From contig CAVSQS010000003.1 of the NCBI GenBank assembly GCA_963730165.1, positions 124,001-188,000 of the forward strand: a stretch of DNA of 64,000 nucleotides. Reading direction: 5' to 3'. This document shows, one piece after another, positions 44,742 to 52,985 of the stretch. The first letter of the stretch is position 1. Each line of letters begins with the position of its first letter. The notes under the pieces were generated by a model, which was given only the letters and a program-made list of their open reading frames with translations, had not been told where the DNA came from and made no database searches. The position numbers and the translations under genes are program-made. The stretch comes from DASSQJ01 sp963730165. Its GTDB lineage: Bacteria; Actinomycetota; Actinomycetes; Actinomycetales; Dermatophilaceae.

Positions 44742-45134
44742 TCAGGGGCGGGCCACGGGCGGCTCGTCCACCGCGTTGACCATCATGTGCGCCGCGCGCC
44801 CGAAGTAGTCGCGCATCGCCTCGGCGTGGGCCTCCGGCAGCTCGAGGGTCTCCATCGCGTGGATCATGTGCCGCAACCAGCGGTCGCGCATGTCCAGGGT
44901 CACCGGGAACGGAGCGTGGCGCATCCGCAGCCGGGGGTGGCCGCGCTCCTCCTGGTAGGCCTTGGGCCCGCCGAAGTACTGCTCGAGGAACATCCGCAGC
45001 CGCCGCTCCGCCGGTGCGAGGTCCTCCTCGGGGTAGAGCGCCCGCAGCTCGGGATCCGCGGCCACGCCGACGTAGAACGCGTGGACGAGCCGCTCGAACG
45101 TCGGGGCGCCCCCCACCTCCTCGTAGAAGCTCAC
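44742..45134 (-). CDS. glbO: Group II truncated haemoglobin (trHbO)
   Basis: A 130-residue 2-on-2 globin. FYEEVGGAPTFERLVHAFYVGV is the A-B helix region (split here), PEEDLAPAERRLRMFLEQYFGG the CD-E region, and MRHAPFPVTLDMRDRWLRHM carries the proximal His F8 with the trHbO-specific Trp. Length and motifs match GlbO, which binds O2, NO or peroxides and is linked to respiration and oxidative defence. GTG 45134 overlaps the mscS stop as GTGA, so the haemoglobin is translated from the channel message. It follows mscS, itself 10 nt after pepN, in one leftward unit. Confidence 0.93.
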   Translation of the reverse strand: MSFYEEVGGAPTFERLVHAFYVGVAADPELRALYPEEDLAPAERRLRMFLEQYFGGPKAYQEERGHPRLRMRHAPFPVTLDMRDRWLRHMIHAMETLELPEAHAEAMRDYFGRAAHMMVNAVDEPPVARP

Positions 45135-46054
45135 GGCTGACCTCCCTGGAGCGGCGGCAGCGGCGGGCCCTGGATGTCGTTGGCGTCGAAGGCCGCCTTG
45201 ATGCGGGCGCGCAGCTCGCGCTGGACGCCGAAGTTCTCGCCGGCGAGGCACTTGGCGAGGATCTTCACCGTGACGGTCTGGCCGGCGATGGAGTCGACGC
45301 CGAGCACGGTCGGCGGCTCGATGAGCTTCGGCTTCCACTCCTCGTCCTCGGCGAACTCGTCGCACACCCGGCGGGTGACCGAGAGGACCTGCTGGATGTC
45401 CTCCCGGTACGAGACCGGCATGTCGACCCAGGCCGCGCCGTACCCCTGGGACCGGTTCCCGATCCGGACGATCTCGCCGTTGCGCACGTACCAGACGGTG
45501 CCGTCGAAGTCGCGCAAGCGGGTGATCCGCAGCGAGACCTCCTCGATGGTGCCGATGGCCTCCCCGGTGTCGACGACGTCACCGACGCCGTACTGGTCCT
45601 CGAAGATCATGAAGATCCCGGAGAGGAAGTCCTTGACGAGGCTCTGCGCGCCGAAGCCGAGCGCGACGCCACCCACGCCCGCGGAGGCGAGCAGCGGTGC
45701 GAGCGGGATGCCGACGAGGTCCATGACCGTGAGGCCGGCGATGAGCCCCACGGCGAACGTCGAGACGCTGCGCAGCAGCGAGCCGATCGTCTGGACCCGG
45801 GCCTGCTGGCGCTCGCCCGAGAGCCCCGTCGTCGTCGCGAGGATGCCGCCGCGCCGGTCGGTCTCCTGGGCCCGCTGGGTCGTCCGCGCGGTCATCGTCG
45901 CGACGGTCCGGTCGATGGCCCGGTGCAGGGCCCAGCGGGCGAACAACGCGAGGACGACGGTGATGAGGATGAGCACGCCCTGGTCGAGCAGCCACGCCTG
46001 GACCTTCTTCAGCGCATCCTCGACCTCCGGGGCGATGGCGAACAGCTCGGTCAC
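45131..46054 (-). CDS. mscS: Small-conductance mechanosensitive channel, MscS family
   Basis: A 307-residue MscS-like protein. One or two N-terminal helices precede the pore helix SAGVGGVALGFGAQSLVKDF (about residues 110-130), where the Gly/Ala pattern is typical; FMIFEDQYGVGDVV and a beta-rich cytoplasmic domain follow. It opens under membrane tension to release solutes. GTG 46054 is chosen because GAGGGGAG precedes it; an ATG at 46081 would need to overlap pepN. It lies 10 nt after pepN and overlaps glbO by 4 nt. Low-osmolarity defence would suit the trehalose genes in this window, but they are not physically linked. Confidence 0.88.
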   Translation of the reverse strand: MTELFAIAPEVEDALKKVQAWLLDQGVLILITVVLALFARWALHRAIDRTVATMTARTTQRAQETDRRGGILATTTGLSGERQQARVQTIGSLLRSVSTFAVGLIAGLTVMDLVGIPLAPLLASAGVGGVALGFGAQSLVKDFLSGIFMIFEDQYGVGDVVDTGEAIGTIEEVSLRITRLRDFDGTVWYVRNGEIVRIGNRSQGYGAAWVDMPVSYREDIQQVLSVTRRVCDEFAEDEEWKPKLIEPPTVLGVDSIAGQTVTVKILAKCLAGENFGVQRELRARIKAAFDANDIQGPPLPPLQGGQP

Positions 46055-46064
46055 GGCGCTCCCC

Positions 46065-48605
46065 TCAGCCACGGGCATCACGCTCCTGGGCCGCCAGGCC
46101 CCTCACCACCGGGTCCCGGTTCTCCTGGACCAGGCGGCGCAGGGCGGCCGGGGCGTCGGTGTTCGCGTCCAGCCAGGCCTGGGTGGCCTCGACGAGCGCC
46201 GCATCGGCGAGCGAGCGGGGGTAGAACCCCAGCACGATGGCCTCGACGAGCGCGTGCGACCGCTCCCGCGAGATCGGCACGAGTGCCTCGTGGTAGCGCG
46301 CGACGTAGGGCCGGAGCAGCTCGGGAGGTGTCCCCGCGCGCGTGAAGCCGGCGGCCATCGCCTCGACCACGGCGTTGGGGAGCGTGTCGGACTCCACGGC
46401 CGCGTGCCACGCCTCCGCCTTGGCCTCCGCGGTCGGCCGCGCGGCCCGGGCCCGGGCCGCGCGTTCGCGGCCGGTGGCGGTGTCCTCTCGGGCGCGCTCG
46501 GCGTCGATCTCGTCGACGTCGGCGGCGCCGGCCGCGGCCAGGGCGGTGAGCAGGGTCCAGCGCATCTCGAAGTCGACGGCGAGGCCGGGGAGCGTCTCGG
46601 TCCCCTCGAGGAGGGCACGGACCGGGGCCGGGTCGTCGTCGACGGTCGTGAAGCCGGCCCAGGCCGACACGAGCTGGAGCTGGGCGTCGCTGCCCGGCTC
46701 GGCCGCCGTCGCCACCCGCCACAACCGGGCCCGCGCCCGCCGTCGCGTCGCCTCGCGGGTGTCGGGGTGCGAGAACCGGAAGACCGCGACCTGCAGGTGC
46801 GAGATGAGGGTGCGCAGCAGCGTGGAGTCGCTCTCGCCCGGGAGGACCCCCAGGACGAGGTCGACGAACGAGCGTGGTGCCATCTCGGCCTCGCGCATCA
46901 TGTCCCAGGCCGAGCCCAGCACCAGGGCGCGCGGCAGCGAGTGGGAGAAGCCGCGTGCATGCGTCAGCGCCGTCGCCAGCGACCGCTCGTCGAGGCGCAG
47001 CTTGGCGTAGGTGAGGTCGTCGTCGTTGACGAGCAGCAGGTCGGGCTGCTCGCGTCCGACGAGCTCGGGCACCTCGGTGCGCTCGCCGGCCACGTCGAGC
47101 TCCAGCCGGTCGGTGCGCTCGAGCGAATCGCCCCGGACCTCGTAGAGCCCGACAGCCAGCCGGTGGGGCCGGAGCGTCCCTCGGGTCTGCTCGATCGCGG
47201 CGCTCGTGATGCGTCCGCGGTCGTCGACCTCGACGAGGGGACGCAGCACGTTGGCCCCGGAGGTCTCGAGCCAGGACTTCGACCAGGTCCGCAGGTCCCG
47301 CCCCGAGGTGGCCTCGAGCTCGCTGAGCAGGTCGTCGAGGGTGGTGTTGCCCCAGGCATGGCGCGCGAAGTAGGCGCGCAGCCCGTCGCGGAAGGCCTCC
47401 CGGCCGACGTAGGCCACCAGCTGCTTGAGGACCGAGGCGCCCTTGGCGTAGGTGATGCCGTCGAAGTTGACCTCGACGTCCTCGAGGTCGCGGATCTCGG
47501 CGACGATCGGGTGGGTCGTGCTCAGCTCGTCCTGGGTGTAGGCCCAGTCCTTCTCGTAGGTGCCGAAGGTCGTCCACGCGTCGGTCCACTGCGTCGCCTC
47601 CGCCTGGGCGGTCGTGGAGGCCCACTCGGCGAAGGACTCGTTGAGCCAGAGGTCGTTCCACCAGCGCATCGTCACGAGGTTGCCGAACCACATGTGGGCG
47701 AGCTCGTGCAGCACCGTGAGGGCGCGTCGCTCGACGAGCGCCTCGGTCACCTTGGAGCGGAAGACGTAGATCTCGTTGATGGTGACGCAGCCGGCGTTCT
47801 CCATCGCGCCCATGTTGTACTCGGGCGTGAAGAGCTGGTCGTACTTCTCGAAGGGGTACTCGCAGTCGAACTCCTCCTCGAAGAACGCGAAACCGCGCTT
47901 GGTGAGGTCGAGGAGGTTGTCGGCGTCGAGGTAGGGGCGCAGGCTCTTGCGGCAGAAGAGGCCGAGCGGCACCTCGCCGCGCCGGCTGGCCACCGAGTCG
48001 CGGACGACCTCGTACGGCCCCGCGACGAGCGCCGTGATGTAGCTGGAGATGCGGGGGGTGGGTGCGAAGCGCCACGTGGCGGTGCCCCCGCCGGACGGCT
48101 CGGGCTGCGGGGTCGGGCTGTTCGAGACGACCTGCCAGTGCTCCGGGGCGGTGACCGTGAAGGCGAAGCTCGCCTTGAGGTCGGGCTGCTCGAACACCGG
48201 GAACATCCGGCGGCTGTCGGGCACCTCGAACTGGGTGTAGAGGTACACCTCGTCGTCGACGGGGTCGACGAATCGGTGCAGCCCCTCCCCGCTGTTGGTG
48301 AAACGGCCGGTCGCCCGGACGGTCACGACGTTGTCGTGGGAGAGGCCGGTGAGGAGCACGCGGTGGTCGGAGTAGTGGGTCGCCGGGTCGAGGCCGGTGC
48401 CGTTGACGGTGATCGACTCCACCGACTCGCCGACGAAGTCGAGGAAGGTCTCGGCCCCGGGGCGGGTGCAGGTGAAGGTGATGGTGCTCGTCGTCGCGAA
48501 CGTGCGGTCGCTCGTCGTGACGTCGAGCTCGACCTCGTGGCGGTCGACCGTGACGAGGGCGGACCGGGTCGCGGCCTCCTCGCGGGTCAGGTTCGTGCCG
48601 GGCAC
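46065..48605 (-). CDS. pepN: Aminopeptidase N (M1 family zinc metallopeptidase)
   Basis: An 846-residue M1 peptidase removing N-terminal residues from peptides in the cytoplasm. The exopeptidase motif GAMENAGCVTINE and the zinc motif HELAHMWFGNLV followed by NESFAEW are all present, near residues 265 and 300. The C-terminal ERAP1-like helical domain fills residues 450-846. GTG 48605 has GAGGAGA 5 nt upstream and matches the family start (PGTNLTREEA). It is divergent from rpiB across a 203-nt gap and leads the mscS-glbO unit. Confidence 0.93.
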   Translation of the reverse strand: MPGTNLTREEAATRSALVTVDRHEVELDVTTSDRTFATTSTITFTCTRPGAETFLDFVGESVESITVNGTGLDPATHYSDHRVLLTGLSHDNVVTVRATGRFTNSGEGLHRFVDPVDDEVYLYTQFEVPDSRRMFPVFEQPDLKASFAFTVTAPEHWQVVSNSPTPQPEPSGGGTATWRFAPTPRISSYITALVAGPYEVVRDSVASRRGEVPLGLFCRKSLRPYLDADNLLDLTKRGFAFFEEEFDCEYPFEKYDQLFTPEYNMGAMENAGCVTINEIYVFRSKVTEALVERRALTVLHELAHMWFGNLVTMRWWNDLWLNESFAEWASTTAQAEATQWTDAWTTFGTYEKDWAYTQDELSTTHPIVAEIRDLEDVEVNFDGITYAKGASVLKQLVAYVGREAFRDGLRAYFARHAWGNTTLDDLLSELEATSGRDLRTWSKSWLETSGANVLRPLVEVDDRGRITSAAIEQTRGTLRPHRLAVGLYEVRGDSLERTDRLELDVAGERTEVPELVGREQPDLLLVNDDDLTYAKLRLDERSLATALTHARGFSHSLPRALVLGSAWDMMREAEMAPRSFVDLVLGVLPGESDSTLLRTLISHLQVAVFRFSHPDTREATRRRARARLWRVATAAEPGSDAQLQLVSAWAGFTTVDDDPAPVRALLEGTETLPGLAVDFEMRWTLLTALAAAGAADVDEIDAERAREDTATGRERAARARAARPTAEAKAEAWHAAVESDTLPNAVVEAMAAGFTRAGTPPELLRPYVARYHEALVPISRERSHALVEAIVLGFYPRSLADAALVEATQAWLDANTDAPAALRRLVQENRDPVVRGLAAQERDARG

Positions 48606-48718
48606 GTGCTCTCCTCGCAGTGTGATGTGGGTCCGGGTGGGCGCAGGAAGGCGCCCGGCCATCCTCGCACGGGCGTGCTCCGGGCCGACGGCGCTCCGGC
48701 GGCTGGCACGATGGGCGC

Positions 48719-48805
48719 GTGGCCGCGCGGACCGATGACCCCGCCGGACCGAGCCCCGCCGCCGCCCCGTGGCCCGTGGGCGACACCGTCTACCCGGAGG
48801 ACTGA
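48719..48805 (+). CDS. Possible 28-residue leader peptide before rpiB
   Basis: A short frame of 28 codons (GTG start, TGA stop) runs from 48719 to 48805 and ends 3 nt before the rpiB ATG; its last codons hold the rpiB ribosome binding site GGAGG. CACGAT followed by 6 nt precedes the GTG, which resembles the leaderless layout seen elsewhere in the window although the hexamer is poor. The peptide is Pro/Ala-rich (PSPAAAPWPVGDTVYPED at its end). It may be a real coupled small protein or chance. Confidence 0.3.
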   Translation: MAARTDDPAGPSPAAAPWPVGDTVYPED

Positions 48806-48808
48806 CCC

Positions 48809-49279
48809 ATGGCACGCGTCCACATCGGCGGCGACCACGCCGCCTACGAGCTGCTCGTCGACCTCGTCGCGTTCCTCGAGGCCGAGGGACACGACGTCAC
48901 CAACCACGGAGCCCACGCCTACGACGCTCTCGACGACTACCCCGTCTTCTGCCTGCGTGCGGCCGAGGCGGTCGCTGCCGACCCGGGCTCCTTCGGCATC
49001 GTGCTGGGCGGCTCCGGCAACGGCGAGCAGATGGCCGCGAACAAGGTGGCCGGCATCCGGGCCGCCCTGTGCTACGACGACGAGCTCGCGCGGCTGGCCC
49101 GTGAGCACAACGACGCCCAGGTGATCTCGATCGGTGCCCGGATGTGCACACCGGAGCAGGCCCGCTCGATGGTCCGTACCTTCGTCGGCACCCCCTTCAG
49201 CGGCGACGAGAGGCACGCGCGCCGGATCGCCATGATGCAGCGGTACGAGGCCGACGGGACCCTGCCGCCGCTGCCGTGA
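48809..49279 (+). CDS. rpiB: Ribose-5-phosphate isomerase B
   Basis: A 156-residue RpiB/LacAB-type isomerase converting ribulose 5-phosphate and ribose 5-phosphate in the pentose phosphate pathway. ARVHIGGDHAAYEL is the N-terminal substrate loop, and GGSGNGEQMAANKV holds the phosphate loop and the Glu (GNGE) that replaces the catalytic Cys of E. coli RpiB, as in the M. tuberculosis enzyme. The C-terminal SIGARM is conserved. ATG 48809 follows GGAGG at 9 nt spacing. A hairpin follows the stop. Confidence 0.93.
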   Translation: MARVHIGGDHAAYELLVDLVAFLEAEGHDVTNHGAHAYDALDDYPVFCLRAAEAVAADPGSFGIVLGGSGNGEQMAANKVAGIRAALCYDDELARLAREHNDAQVISIGARMCTPEQARSMVRTFVGTPFSGDERHARRIAMMQRYEADGTLPPLP

Positions 49280-49287
49280 CGCCAGGT

Positions 49288-49317
49288 CCGGGCGATCTCC
49301 GGCGGCGTTCGCCCCGG
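49288..49317 (+). terminator. Hairpin after rpiB
   Basis: CCGGGCGA (49288-49295) pairs with TCGCCCCGG (49309-49317) with one bulged base, 9 nt after the stop. No U-tract follows. Confidence 0.45.
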
Positions 49318-49427
49318 GTGGGGGTCGACCGTTCCGCCGCAGGTCGGACGGGCGCCGGTGAACCTGTGGCGGCGGGCACGCATGACCATTACTGTGTGCC
49401 GCGGCCCGACCGACGCAGGGAGTGACC

Positions 49428-50540
49428 ATGGCCATCGACGCCGAGCGGCGCCGGGGGGCGCCCGACGGCGCCGCGGAACCCCGCCGTCGGGTGTTCACCA
49501 ACCGGTTCGCGGGCCTGGACGTCGAGCGCGTGGTCGCCGCAGGACTGCTCCTCGTCGTCGCGCTGGTCGCCCTCGGCGTCGTCTACCTCCCCGACTACAC
49601 GCCGATCTCGCTGCTCTTTCCGATCGTCGTCGCCGCCGGCATCGTCCTGCGGCCCCGGCAGTTCGACGTGGTGCTCGCCGCGGTCGGCCTGCTGGCGTTC
49701 TTCTGGACACCCCGGTCCGGGATCGCGCCCGAGCGGGCGCTCGGGGTGCTCGCCTCCCTCCTGCTGGTCATGGGCATGTCGCTGGTGCTGGTCCGCTCGA
49801 GGGCGCGGGTGGGCACCCGCGGGTTCAGCGGAGACCGGATGTTCGCCGAGCTGCGCGACCGGATCGCCACGGTTGGTCGGGTTCCGGACCTCCCGGAGGG
49901 GTGGCAGGCGACGACCTGCATCCTCTCGGCCCACGGCGACCGCTTCGCCGGGGACTTCGTCGTGGTGCACCTCAGCCCCTCGGGCCACCGGCTCGAGGTC
50001 GCGCTCGTCGACGTCAGCGGCAAGGGGACCGGCGCGGGCACCCGCTCGCTGCTGCTGTCCGGCGCCCTCGGGGGGCTGCTCGGCGCCGTGCCCCCGGCCG
50101 ACTTCCTCCGCGCCGCGAACGACTACCTCATCCGTCAGGGGTGGGACGAGGGCTTCGCGACCGCGGTACACGTCGACGTCGATCTGCGCACGGGTGACTA
50201 CTCCGTGGCCAACGCCGGCCACCCGTCGCCGGCCCGCTTCACCTCGGGCCGGGGACGCTGGACGGTGCTCGACGCCGGGCGCGGGCCGCTCCTCGGCGTC
50301 CTCCCGGACGTCTCGTTCCCGCGCCAGAGCGGGAGGCTCGGCTCCGGGGACGCGCTGCTGATCTACTCGGACGGGGTCATCGAGGCTCGCGACCGGGACC
50401 TCTCCGACGGCATCGACCGGATGCTCGGTATCGCCGCACTGTCGGTCCTTCGGGGTGGCGACGTCGCACGCGACGTGTGCGAGTCGGCCCGTTCGGGAGA
50501 GGATGACGACCGGGCGGCGCTCCACGTGCGGCGCCTCTGA
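49428..50540 (+). CDS. Membrane-anchored PP2C/SpoIIE-family protein phosphatase
   Basis: A 370-residue protein. Residues 35-130 contain three or four hydrophobic segments (AAGLLLVVALVALGVVYL and LLFPIVVAAGIVL among them). The C-terminal PPM/SpoIIE domain has FAGDFVVV, VALVDVSGKGTGAG, FATAVHVDVDLRTGDYSVANAGHP and DALLIYSDGVIEARD, covering the metal-binding Asp residues. Such phosphatases dephosphorylate Ser/Thr on anti-sigma antagonists or signalling proteins, here with a membrane sensor part. A -10-like TACTGT lies at 49390-49395, and GGGAG precedes the ATG. The partner is not encoded nearby. Confidence 0.85.
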   Translation: MAIDAERRRGAPDGAAEPRRRVFTNRFAGLDVERVVAAGLLLVVALVALGVVYLPDYTPISLLFPIVVAAGIVLRPRQFDVVLAAVGLLAFFWTPRSGIAPERALGVLASLLLVMGMSLVLVRSRARVGTRGFSGDRMFAELRDRIATVGRVPDLPEGWQATTCILSAHGDRFAGDFVVVHLSPSGHRLEVALVDVSGKGTGAGTRSLLLSGALGGLLGAVPPADFLRAANDYLIRQGWDEGFATAVHVDVDLRTGDYSVANAGHPSPARFTSGRGRWTVLDAGRGPLLGVLPDVSFPRQSGRLGSGDALLIYSDGVIEARDRDLSDGIDRMLGIAALSVLRGGDVARDVCESARSGEDDDRAALHVRRL

Positions 50541-50570
50541 CCGTCCGACCCCGACCCCGGAGGACCCGCC

Positions 50571-51248
50571 GTGGCCACCCGCCCGGTGCTCGACCACGCC
50601 CCCCGTGACGGCGTGCGCACCTTCACCCCCCGCTGGCGCAACAGTCCGCTCACCGACGCCCGGATGGAGCAGCTGCTGCCCCGGCGCGCGCTGCCCGACG
50701 GCCGCATCGACTGGGTGTCCCTCACGGGGCGTGACGGTCCGGTCGTCCTCGAGATCGGCTCCGGGCACGGCGCCGCCGCCATCGCCTACGCGGCTTCCCA
50801 CCCCGAGGCCGACGTCGTCGCGGTCGACGTGCACGTCCCCGGCATCGCCCGGATGCTGGCCGCGGCCGACAGTGCTGGGGTGGGCAACCTGTGGGCGCAC
50901 CCGGGCGACGTGATGCCCCTGCTCACCGAGCGTGTGCCGACAGCATCGCTCGCCGCCGTGCACCTGTTCTTCCCCGACCCGTGGCCGAAGTCGCGCCATG
51001 CGAAGCGGCGGTTCGTCCAGCAGCACAGCCTGGAGCTGCTGGCCTCCCGGTTGGTCCCCGGAGGGGTTCTCCTCATCGCGACCGACATCGATTCCTACGC
51101 CGAGCACTGTCGCCACCAGCTCGCCCACCACGGGCGCTGGGACCTCATCGAGGGGGAGCGACCGCCGTGGCGGCCCGACGACGGCTTCGAGGCCAAGGGT
51201 CGCCGTGCCGGGCGGACGGTCACCGAGCTGCGCTGCACCCTGCGCTGA
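50571..51248 (+). CDS. trmB: tRNA (guanine-N7-)-methyltransferase
   Basis: A 225-residue class I methyltransferase that makes m7G46 in tRNA. The SAM loop EIGSGHGAAAIAYA is at about residues 61-74, and HLFFPDPWPKSRHAKRRF (about residues 130-147) is the TrmB signature for tRNA binding. GTG 50571 follows GGAGG. It is 30 nt after the phosphatase gene, so the two may be co-transcribed, and a hairpin follows. Confidence 0.93.
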   Translation: MATRPVLDHAPRDGVRTFTPRWRNSPLTDARMEQLLPRRALPDGRIDWVSLTGRDGPVVLEIGSGHGAAAIAYAASHPEADVVAVDVHVPGIARMLAAADSAGVGNLWAHPGDVMPLLTERVPTASLAAVHLFFPDPWPKSRHAKRRFVQQHSLELLASRLVPGGVLLIATDIDSYAEHCRHQLAHHGRWDLIEGERPPWRPDDGFEAKGRRAGRTVTELRCTLR

Positions 51249-51263
51249 CCGAGGATCGATCGT

Positions 51264-51288
51264 CGGGGTTCGGGGTAGCCGGACCCCG
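51264..51288 (+). terminator. Hairpin between trmB and tRNA-Pro
   Basis: CGGGGTTCGG (51264-51273) and CCGGACCCCG (51279-51288) pair with one G-T, around a 5-nt loop. It can serve trmB and also the minus-strand tRNA-Pro, whose 3' end lies 24 nt away. Confidence 0.5.
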
Positions 51289-51311
51289 CCGTCGCCGGTC
51301 CCCTCGTCGTG

Positions 51312-51385
51312 TCGGGGTAGCCGGATTTGAACCGGCGGCCTTCCGCTCCCAAAGCGGACGCGCTACCAACCTGCGCCATACCCCG
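51312..51385 (-). tRNA. tRNA-Pro (anticodon TGG)
   Basis: A 74-nt cloverleaf on the minus strand: acceptor CGGGGTA/TACCCCG with discriminator A, D-arm containing GCGC..GGTTGGTA..GCGC, anticodon arm TCCGC-TTTGGGA-GCGGA with TGG in the loop, and T-arm with GGTTCAAATCC. The CCA end is not encoded (CAC follows). Confidence 0.95.
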
Positions 51386-51482
51386 CGGCACGCCGGAGCC
51401 GTCTCATGACGCGTTGATTTCGGTTCCCGCGAGCGCGCCCCATAGGCTAGCGCTGCCCTCGCGGTGCACGCCGACGAGGTGC

Positions 51483-51556
51483 GCGGGCGTAGCTCAATGG
51501 TAGAGCCCCAGTCTTCCAAACTGGCTACGCGGGTTCGATTCCCGTCGCCCGCTCCA
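51483..51556 (+). tRNA. tRNA-Gly (anticodon TCC)
   Basis: A 71-nt cloverleaf plus encoded CCA: acceptor GCGGGCG/CGCCCGC with discriminator T, anticodon arm CCAGT-CTTCCAA-ACTGG giving TCC, and T-arm with GGGTTCGATTCCC. The CCA at 51554-51556 is encoded, unlike the tRNA-Pro next to it. Confidence 0.96.
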
Positions 51557-51626
51557 GACCCCGCCGCGCGGCTCTTCCTCGGTGGGTGACCCGCAGACCG
51601 TCACGCGCTCCTGCCATGCTGGGCCG

Positions 51627-52985
51627 GTGACCTCGGTGAGCCGACGCCCCGCGAGCCTGCGCAGGCGCCGTTTCCGTCACCCCGCCCAGATCGTCGTCAC
51701 CGCCTTCGGCACCGCCGTCCTCGTCGGCACCCTCCTCCTGCTCCTGCCGGTCTGCCAGGTCGAGGGCCACCGCACCGACGTGCTCACCGCCCTGTTCACC
51801 GCGACGAGCGCCGTCTGCGTCACCGGGCTGACCGTCGTCGACACCGAGCGCTACTGGAGCACCGAGGGTCAGGTCGTCATCCTCGGCCTGATCCAGGTCG
51901 GGGGCTTCGGGATCATGACCCTCGCCTCGCTGCTCGCCCTCTTCGTCTCCCGGCGCCTCGGGTTGCGGACCCGGATCACGGCGGCGGCAGAGACCAAGAG
52001 CGTCGGCATCGGGGACATCCGGGCCGTGCTCAAGGGGGTCTTCCTCATCACCGTCGTCGTCGAGGGGCTCACCGCCACGGTGCTCACGGGCCGCTTCCTC
52101 GTCGACGGCCAGCCTCCGGGGCGGGCGATGTGGCTCGGGGTCTTCCACGCGATCTCCGCGTTCAACAACGCGGGCTTCTCGCTGTGGGGCGACAACCTGA
52201 CCCGCTTCCTCACCGACGGATGGGTGCTCGTGCCGGTCTCGCTCGCGGTCATCGTCGGCGGCATCGGCTTTCCGGTGATCCTCGAGCTCAGCCGGCGCGT
52301 CCGGCCGCGTCGCTGGAGCCTGCACACCAAGCTCACCCTGACGATGACGGCCGTGCTGCTCGTCGGCGGCACCGTCTTCGTGGCCGTCAGCGAGTGGGAC
52401 AACGCCGCGACGATCGGCACCCTCGACCCGGCGCACAAGGTGCTCGCGGGCTTCTTCGGTGCCGTCCAGCCGCGCACCGCCGGCTTCAACGCGTGGGACT
52501 ACAGCCAGGTCACCCAGGAGACCAAGCTCGGGACGATCCTGTTGATGTTCGTCGGCGGCGGCTCGGCCGGCACGGCCGGAGGGCTGAAGGTGACGACCTT
52601 CATCCTCCTGCTCTTCGTCATCCTCGCCGAGGTCCGCGGCGAGCCGCAGGTCACCGCCTTCGACCGCCGGATCGAACCACGCGTCATCCGGCAGGCGCTC
52701 ACGGTCGCCCTGCTCGGGGTGGCCGCGGTCGTGGGCTCGACGATGCTGCTCACCGAGCTCACCGACTTCTCGATACCCGACGTGATGTTCGAGGCGACGT
52801 CCGCGTTCGCGACCGTCGGGCTCTCGACCGGCCTGACCCCCAACATGGGGATACCCGGGAAGCTCGTGCTCATCGCCCTGATGTTCGTCGGGCGGCTCGG
52901 GCCGATCACGCTCGTCTCGGCCCTCGCGCTGCGCGAGCGGACCCGTCGTTACTCCCTCCCGGAAGGAGCCCCCCTCATTGGCTAA
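51627..52985 (+). CDS. ktrB: Potassium uptake transporter, TrkH/KtrB family
   Basis: A 452-residue K+ channel-like transporter with eight transmembrane helices in four M1-P-M2 repeats. The four selectivity-filter loops are visible: SAVCVTGLT near 62, FNNAGFS near 179, PRTAGFN near 283 and FATVGLS near 395, each with the key Gly. The length fits KtrB more than the longer E. coli TrkH. GTG 51627 is chosen; CATGCT 6 nt upstream may be a leaderless -10. It overlaps the regulatory subunit gene by 8 nt. GGAAGGAG at its 3' end is the site for that gene. Confidence 0.9.
   Translation: MTSVSRRPASLRRRRFRHPAQIVVTAFGTAVLVGTLLLLLPVCQVEGHRTDVLTALFTATSAVCVTGLTVVDTERYWSTEGQVVILGLIQVGGFGIMTLASLLALFVSRRLGLRTRITAAAETKSVGIGDIRAVLKGVFLITVVVEGLTATVLTGRFLVDGQPPGRAMWLGVFHAISAFNNAGFSLWGDNLTRFLTDGWVLVPVSLAVIVGGIGFPVILELSRRVRPRRWSLHTKLTLTMTAVLLVGGTVFVAVSEWDNAATIGTLDPAHKVLAGFFGAVQPRTAGFNAWDYSQVTQETKLGTILLMFVGGGSAGTAGGLKVTTFILLLFVILAEVRGEPQVTAFDRRIEPRVIRQALTVALLGVAAVVGSTMLLTELTDFSIPDVMFEATSAFATVGLSTGLTPNMGIPGKLVLIALMFVGRLGPITLVSALALRERTRRYSLPEGAPLIG

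Noticed and set aside
45174..49124. A 1316-codon plus-strand frame across mscS and pepN
   Set aside because: Antisense to MscS and the HEXXH peptidase PepN; no recognisable domain.
51312..51556. Integrated element between the two tRNA genes
   Set aside because: Only about 100 nt separate them and no integrase or other mobile gene is present.
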